Positions 6,286-9,745 of a stretch of DNA of 9,745 nt are shown here, piece after piece (positions within the stretch are counted from its first letter, which is position 1; each line of letters begins with the position of its first letter). Position numbers and translations under genes: made by a program. The DNA is from Pseudomonadales bacterium (lineage in GTDB: Bacteria > Pseudomonadota > Gammaproteobacteria > Pseudomonadales > Azotimanducaceae), in contig JAKUTI010000092.1 of the NCBI GenBank assembly GCA_022448765.1, positions 1 to 9,745 of the forward strand, given 5' to 3'. Below the pieces are notes generated by a model, which saw only the letters and a list, made by a program, of their open reading frames with translations, had not been told where the DNA came from and searched no databases.

Positions 6286-8488
6286 ACCTTCGATAGTAAC
6301 TGTGTTGTCAGCAGCCGTTTTTCTCGGAGGCTGCGAACTGCCGGATGAGCATCTTGAGTCGTCGACGGCGCAATCCGGCTACGTAGGCTCCCAGGCTTGC
6401 GGCGTTTGTCACGCGACTCAGTACCAGTCGTGGGTTTCGTCGCAGCATGCAAAGTCCATGCAACCGGCCACATCCGAAAGCGTTTTGGGTGACTTCGAAA
6501 ACACTGCTTTCTTACACGACGGCGTTGAAACGCTGTTCACGAAAATTGATGGCCGGCATGTCGTCCGAACAAATACGCTCGAAGGCCCGGCCGCGGACTT
6601 CGCGGTCGGTTATACGTTCGGCATCGATCCTCTGCAACAGTACCTCGTCGAACTTGATAATGGCCGTTATCAGGCACTCGATATCGCATGGGATACTCGA
6701 CGGGACCGATGGTTCCACCTGTCACCGACTTCAACACTGCAAGCCAGAACGATTGAAGTTGAAACCGAGCACGACGGGGTACATTGGACCAGCCGTGGCC
6801 TCAATTGGAATAGACAGTGTGCCGATTGTCATTCCACCAATGTTCAAGTCGGTTGGTCAGAGGGACGTTATACGACGCAATTCGACGCGTACAACGTAGC
6901 CTGCGAGGCTTGTCACGGCAGCGGGCTGAATCATACGAAAAACACCTCTAGACCTTATCAGGACGTCGCCTGTGCACCGTGCCATAGCCGTCGTAGTCAA
7001 ATCGCGGAGGGGTTTCAACCATCGAATCACTTGCTCGATTATTACGTGCCCGCTTCGACAACCGCACCGCTTTATTTCAACGACGGGCAGATCCGTGACG
7101 AAGTTTACGTCTACGGCTCATTCCTACAAAGCCGCATGCATATGGCTGGCGTCACGTGTTCGGACTGCCACGAACCACACTCGGCACAGTTACGGGCACC
7201 TGGCAACGCGTTGTGCGTCCGCTGTCACAATGAAAACCCGCCAAGTGCCTTTCAGGATGCGGCTGGTCGATTCGATACCCCTGATCACCATATGCATACC
7301 GTGAAGCCGATCCAATGCATCGACTGTCACATGCCGAAACGCACGTACATGCAAATCGACGATCGGCACGACCACAGCCTACGTGTGCCCCGCCCCGACC
7401 TCAGCATCAAATACGGTACGCCAAATGCCTGCTCTAGTTGCCACAACGAGACTGACGAGTGGGCATTGCAACAGATCGTTCACCACCATGGTCCCGCTCG
7501 TCGATCACACTTTTCCGAAACACTTCTCGCCGGAAGTCGAGGGCAATTTGACGCGGAATACGCTCTGGCCCAGTTGGCCGAAGATCTGGGACAACCTTCG
7601 ATTGCGAGGGGGAGTGCCTTGCTACTACTCAGCGGTTACGAATTAGGCTACTCCGCACGGGCTGTCACGAGTGGACTCGCGGATCCAGAGCCCATAGTTC
7701 GCTGGCACGCGTTGCAAAGTATCAATCGTGTGGACCGAACCCAACGTCACGGCAATCTCAAACGCCTACTCAAGGACCCTATTAAGGCCATTCGAACCGA
7801 TGCGGCTCGAATCGCTGTGGGATATCTCGACGAGTTCACCGAACGCTCGGAACGAGACCTCCTGCTGTCCGCTCTCGAAGAATATAAGGCAATTCAGACG
7901 CAGCAAACCGACTTACCCGAAGCCCATACCAACTTAGCCACCATCTCGGCCGCCTTCGGTCAATTCGACGTCGCAGAAACACAACTGAAAAACGCCCTCG
8001 CCATCGAACCAGAGTGGATTCCCGGCCTGGTGAATCTTGCCGATCTTTACCGACGGGTTGGGCGGGATTCCGAGGGTGGCAACATTCTCAAAGAAGCGAT
8101 TTCGATCAGGCCCCCAGTAGCAGAAGCCGCAATCGCATACGGCCTGTGGCTAGTTCGCAACGGCAACCCCGGCGATGCACTAATTCAATTTCAACGCAGC
8201 TACGAACTCGAACCCCACGGCCTTCGTAACGGCTACCTCTACGCCGTAGCCTTAAACTCGAACAGTCGACGCGAAGAGGCGATTGGAGTCGCCGAATTGG
8301 TCGTAGATCGCTTTGGTGATCATCGAATCGTACTTGAGTTACTCGCCACCATGCACCGCGACGCGGAATCGTTCGATAAAGCGCTCGTATACGCGACTCG
8401 GCTGGAGGAACGTTTTGGCGACAGTGCCTATAGCGCTCTTCGTGCACAGATGCTGAACGCGGTTCGGACACGCGATCGGGACCTCTAG
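6236..8488 (+). CDS. Eight-haem c-type cytochrome lipoprotein with HEAT and TPR repeats
   Basis: A 750-residue multihaem cytochrome. From the ATG at 6236 it has a basic start (KKNPKRLRIQRLKNRK), a hydrophobic stretch (IVTVLSAAVFLGG) and a lipobox LGGC, so C33 should be lipidated and the protein anchored outside the cytoplasm. Eight CXXCH haem sites start at C55, C195, C223, C246, C308, C327, C361 and C399. The first, with YQSWVSSQHAKSM after it, resembles the cytochrome c554-type domain. Residues about 436-535 look like HEAT repeats (DPEPIVRWHALQSI, DPIKAIRTDAARIAVGYL). Residues about 563-732 are five TPRs at 34-residue spacing. There are no CXXCK or other catalytic-type haem sites, so electron transfer is more likely than an oxidoreductase like HAO or nitrite reductase; the redox partner is unknown. 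The frame is open further upstream to 5867, but that part only mirrors the acidic gene. The Shine-Dalgarno is weak; coupling to the overlapping upstream gene may help initiation. Confidence 0.9.
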   Translation: MKKNPKRLRIQRLKNRKPSIVTVLSAAVFLGGCELPDEHLESSTAQSGYVGSQACGVCHATQYQSWVSSQHAKSMQPATSESVLGDFENTAFLHDGVETLFTKIDGRHVVRTNTLEGPAADFAVGYTFGIDPLQQYLVELDNGRYQALDIAWDTRRDRWFHLSPTSTLQARTIEVETEHDGVHWTSRGLNWNRQCADCHSTNVQVGWSEGRYTTQFDAYNVACEACHGSGLNHTKNTSRPYQDVACAPCHSRRSQIAEGFQPSNHLLDYYVPASTTAPLYFNDGQIRDEVYVYGSFLQSRMHMAGVTCSDCHEPHSAQLRAPGNALCVRCHNENPPSAFQDAAGRFDTPDHHMHTVKPIQCIDCHMPKRTYMQIDDRHDHSLRVPRPDLSIKYGTPNACSSCHNETDEWALQQIVHHHGPARRSHFSETLLAGSRGQFDAEYALAQLAEDLGQPSIARGSALLLLSGYELGYSARAVTSGLADPEPIVRWHALQSINRVDRTQRHGNLKRLLKDPIKAIRTDAARIAVGYLDEFTERSERDLLLSALEEYKAIQTQQTDLPEAHTNLATISAAFGQFDVAETQLKNALAIEPEWIPGLVNLADLYRRVGRDSEGGNILKEAISIRPPVAEAAIAYGLWLVRNGNPGDALIQFQRSYELEPHGLRNGYLYAVALNSNSRREEAIGVAELVVDRFGDHRIVLELLATMHRDAESFDKALVYATRLEERFGDSAYSALRAQMLNAVRTRDRDL

Positions 8489-8562
8489 CTATATGCGCCA
8501 CATAGACGCCCATTCCATTGGATCAAGCGAAGCGCTCAAATCGGGGCAATGGACAGGACTGG

Positions 8563-8568
8563 TAGAAT
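8563..8568 (+). promoter_or_regulatory. Possible -10 element for the alpha/beta hydrolase gene
   Basis: TAGAAT (5/6 to the consensus) ends 6 bases before the ATG at 8575. A start site 7 bases below it would fall on the ATG itself, giving a leaderless mRNA. The gene also lacks a good Shine-Dalgarno, which fits. No acceptable -35 lies 16-18 bases upstream, so this is weak. Confidence 0.25.
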
Positions 8569-8574
8569 GGCCTC

Positions 8575-9450
8575 ATGCCTAAAGGTGGTCCGACTTCTCA
8601 CATCTACTTCTCGCAACGACTGCGCCTTCATTACGTGGATTGGGGCAACCAAGATGCACCCACCTTGTTGATGGTCCATGGCGGACGCGATCACTGTCGA
8701 AACTGGGATTGGGTTGCTGATGAGTTACGACACGACTACCACATCATCGCCCCAGATCTTCGGGGGCACGGTGATTCACAGTGGATGCTCGGTGGTAGCT
8801 ACACGATTATCGACTACGTTTACGACATCGCGCAGTTACTTCATCAGACCCGCGCGGTTCCAGCCACCGTGATGGGACACTCGCTAGGCGGTTCAATATC
8901 GCTCCTCTATTCCGGCATCTATCCAGCAAATGTCACGAAATTGATTTCCATCGAAGGGATGGGGCCGCCACCCAGCATGTTCGAAAAGCATGGAGAAACG
9001 GATCCTCACGCGCGACTCGAAGCATGGGTCGGAAATCTTCGTCAGCTTTCAGGCCGTATGCCGAAGCGATATGCCACCTTGGAAGAAGCCTTCCAGCGGA
9101 TGCAAACCGAAAACCCGCATTTGAGTGAGGACCAGGCTAGACATCTCACCGTTCATGGCAGCAACCAGAATGAGGACGGCAGTTACAGCTGGAAATTCGA
9201 TAACTATGTCAGGGCGTTTGCCCCAATCGGCTTGTCTCCCGAAGAATCCTGGAAAATTTATGCACGCATCAAGTCTCCGACACTGTTGATCCACGGAACC
9301 GAATCTTGGGCTTCCAATCCGCAAGAGGACGGTCGCGCCAAGGTATTCGACAACTCAACAGTTGCGGGCATTGACGGCGCTGGGCATTGGGTTCACCACG
9401 ATCAGCTCCAACAATTTCTTGAGGTCGTGAAGGAGTTTCTCGATTCGTGA
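8575..9450 (+). CDS. Alpha/beta hydrolase
   Basis: A 291-residue alpha/beta-hydrolase-fold enzyme with the usual length and no signal peptide, so probably cytoplasmic. Oxyanion-hole motif HGG at 35-37, DLRGHGDS at 61-68, nucleophile elbow GHSLGG with S103, and C-terminal DGAGHWVHHDQ with catalytic H271. After strand 7 the usual acid position reads HGTESWASN, with no Asp where many family members have it. E127 in ISIEGMGPP, after strand 6, may serve instead, as in hydrolases that take their acid from that place; E243 is the other choice. The substrate cannot be told: esterases, C-C hydrolases and epoxide hydrolases share these motifs. It overlaps the next gene by 4 bp (GTGA), which points to translational coupling with the CinA-like gene. 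Confidence 0.88.
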   Translation: MPKGGPTSHIYFSQRLRLHYVDWGNQDAPTLLMVHGGRDHCRNWDWVADELRHDYHIIAPDLRGHGDSQWMLGGSYTIIDYVYDIAQLLHQTRAVPATVMGHSLGGSISLLYSGIYPANVTKLISIEGMGPPPSMFEKHGETDPHARLEAWVGNLRQLSGRMPKRYATLEEAFQRMQTENPHLSEDQARHLTVHGSNQNEDGSYSWKFDNYVRAFAPIGLSPEESWKIYARIKSPTLLIHGTESWASNPQEDGRAKVFDNSTVAGIDGAGHWVHHDQLQQFLEVVKEFLDS

Positions 9451-9745
9451 AACGTGACCAACGTACCATCACGGTCAGCGAGATTCACGACACACCCCAG
9501 CGTGGCGTTTTCTACGTCACGGGTGGTGGATCGCTCTTTGTTTCGGACCTACTAACCGTCCCCGGAGCTTCAAATACGGTTCTCGAGGCCCAAGTGCCCT
9601 ACGCACCCGAAGCACTTAATGACATGGTCGGTGGGGGCGATATCCGGGCCTGCAGCGATGCAACCGCCCGAAGAATGGCGGTTCAGGCGTATCTGCGCGC
9701 TTCAACCTTATTGACCACATCGGGGGCCGACGACGTCGAATTTTT
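9447..9745 (+). CDS. Divergent CinA/PncC-like protein (partial, cut by the window edge)
   Basis: From GTG at 9447, overlapping the hydrolase stop, 99 codons are visible. The stretch VFYVTGGGSLFVSDLLTVPG lines up with AESCTGGLIASRLTDVPGS of the CinA C-terminal/PncC domain, which deamidates nicotinamide mononucleotide. VPYAPEAL lines up with AYSNEAK, and CSDATARRMA with the VSE..V..MA segment. However, the AESC segment is not kept and the Lys after YSNEA is Leu. From memory a Ser, a Tyr and a Lys serve in PncC catalysis, and only the Tyr is clearly kept. It therefore may not be an active NMN deamidase. I know of similar divergent CinA-like proteins but not of their function. The rest lies beyond the window. 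Confidence 0.7.
   Translation, partial: MKRDQRTITVSEIHDTPQRGVFYVTGGGSLFVSDLLTVPGASNTVLEAQVPYAPEALNDMVGGGDIRACSDATARRMAVQAYLRASTLLTTSGADDVEF

Noticed and set aside
5691..6473. A 260-codon Ser-rich open frame on the minus strand
   Set aside because: It is antisense to the acidic repeat gene; Glu and Asp codons read as Ser, Val and Leu codons in reverse. No motifs or ribosome site support it.
8489..8574. A possible terminator after the cytochrome gene (CTATATG and CACATAG)
   Set aside because: A seven-base stem with a mismatch, a three-base loop and no T-run is not enough to call a terminator.

Overview
The window looks like a piece of a proteobacterial chromosome, most likely an uncultured gammaproteobacterium. 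The best evidence is an OmpR/EnvZ pair whose receiver closely follows enterobacterial OmpR. The rest is metabolic and envelope genes of moderate G+C. I see no tRNA, rRNA, CRISPR array, integrase or transposase.

Layout. The left half (1-4515) is read on the minus strand. In transcription order it holds a thiolase (3331-4515) closed by a long hairpin, a small predicted exported protein of unknown function (2757-3218), ompR-envZ with a one-base overlap, and an enoyl-CoA hydratase/isomerase-family gene that runs off the left edge. A 208-bp divergent region (4516-4723) separates this from the plus-strand half. That half holds an SMP-30/gluconolactonase-type propeller gene, a small basic domain with a long acidic tail, an eight-haem c-type cytochrome lipoprotein with HEAT and TPR repeats, an alpha/beta hydrolase, and a CinA-like protein cut by the right edge.

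How the genes relate. OmpR and EnvZ form a standard envelope-sensing pair. Thiolase and crotonase families both belong to acyl-CoA metabolism, but here they are separated by the regulator genes. The cytochrome should sit outside the cytoplasm, anchored by lipid. Its start codon lies inside the end of the acidic-tail gene, so the two are probably translationally linked. The hydrolase and CinA-like genes overlap by 4 bp and are probably coupled.

Most notable points. (1) The crotonase gene switches in frame, at about residues 133-142, into what reads as the N-terminus of LpxI, a lipid A biosynthesis enzyme. This is either a true gene fusion or deletion, or an assembly chimera. (2) The SMP-30 gene has an in-frame TAG exactly where the family continues, and 19 more family-like codons follow before a TAA. 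(3) The octahaem-HEAT-TPR lipoprotein has no assigned function. No complete new defence or mobile system is visible.
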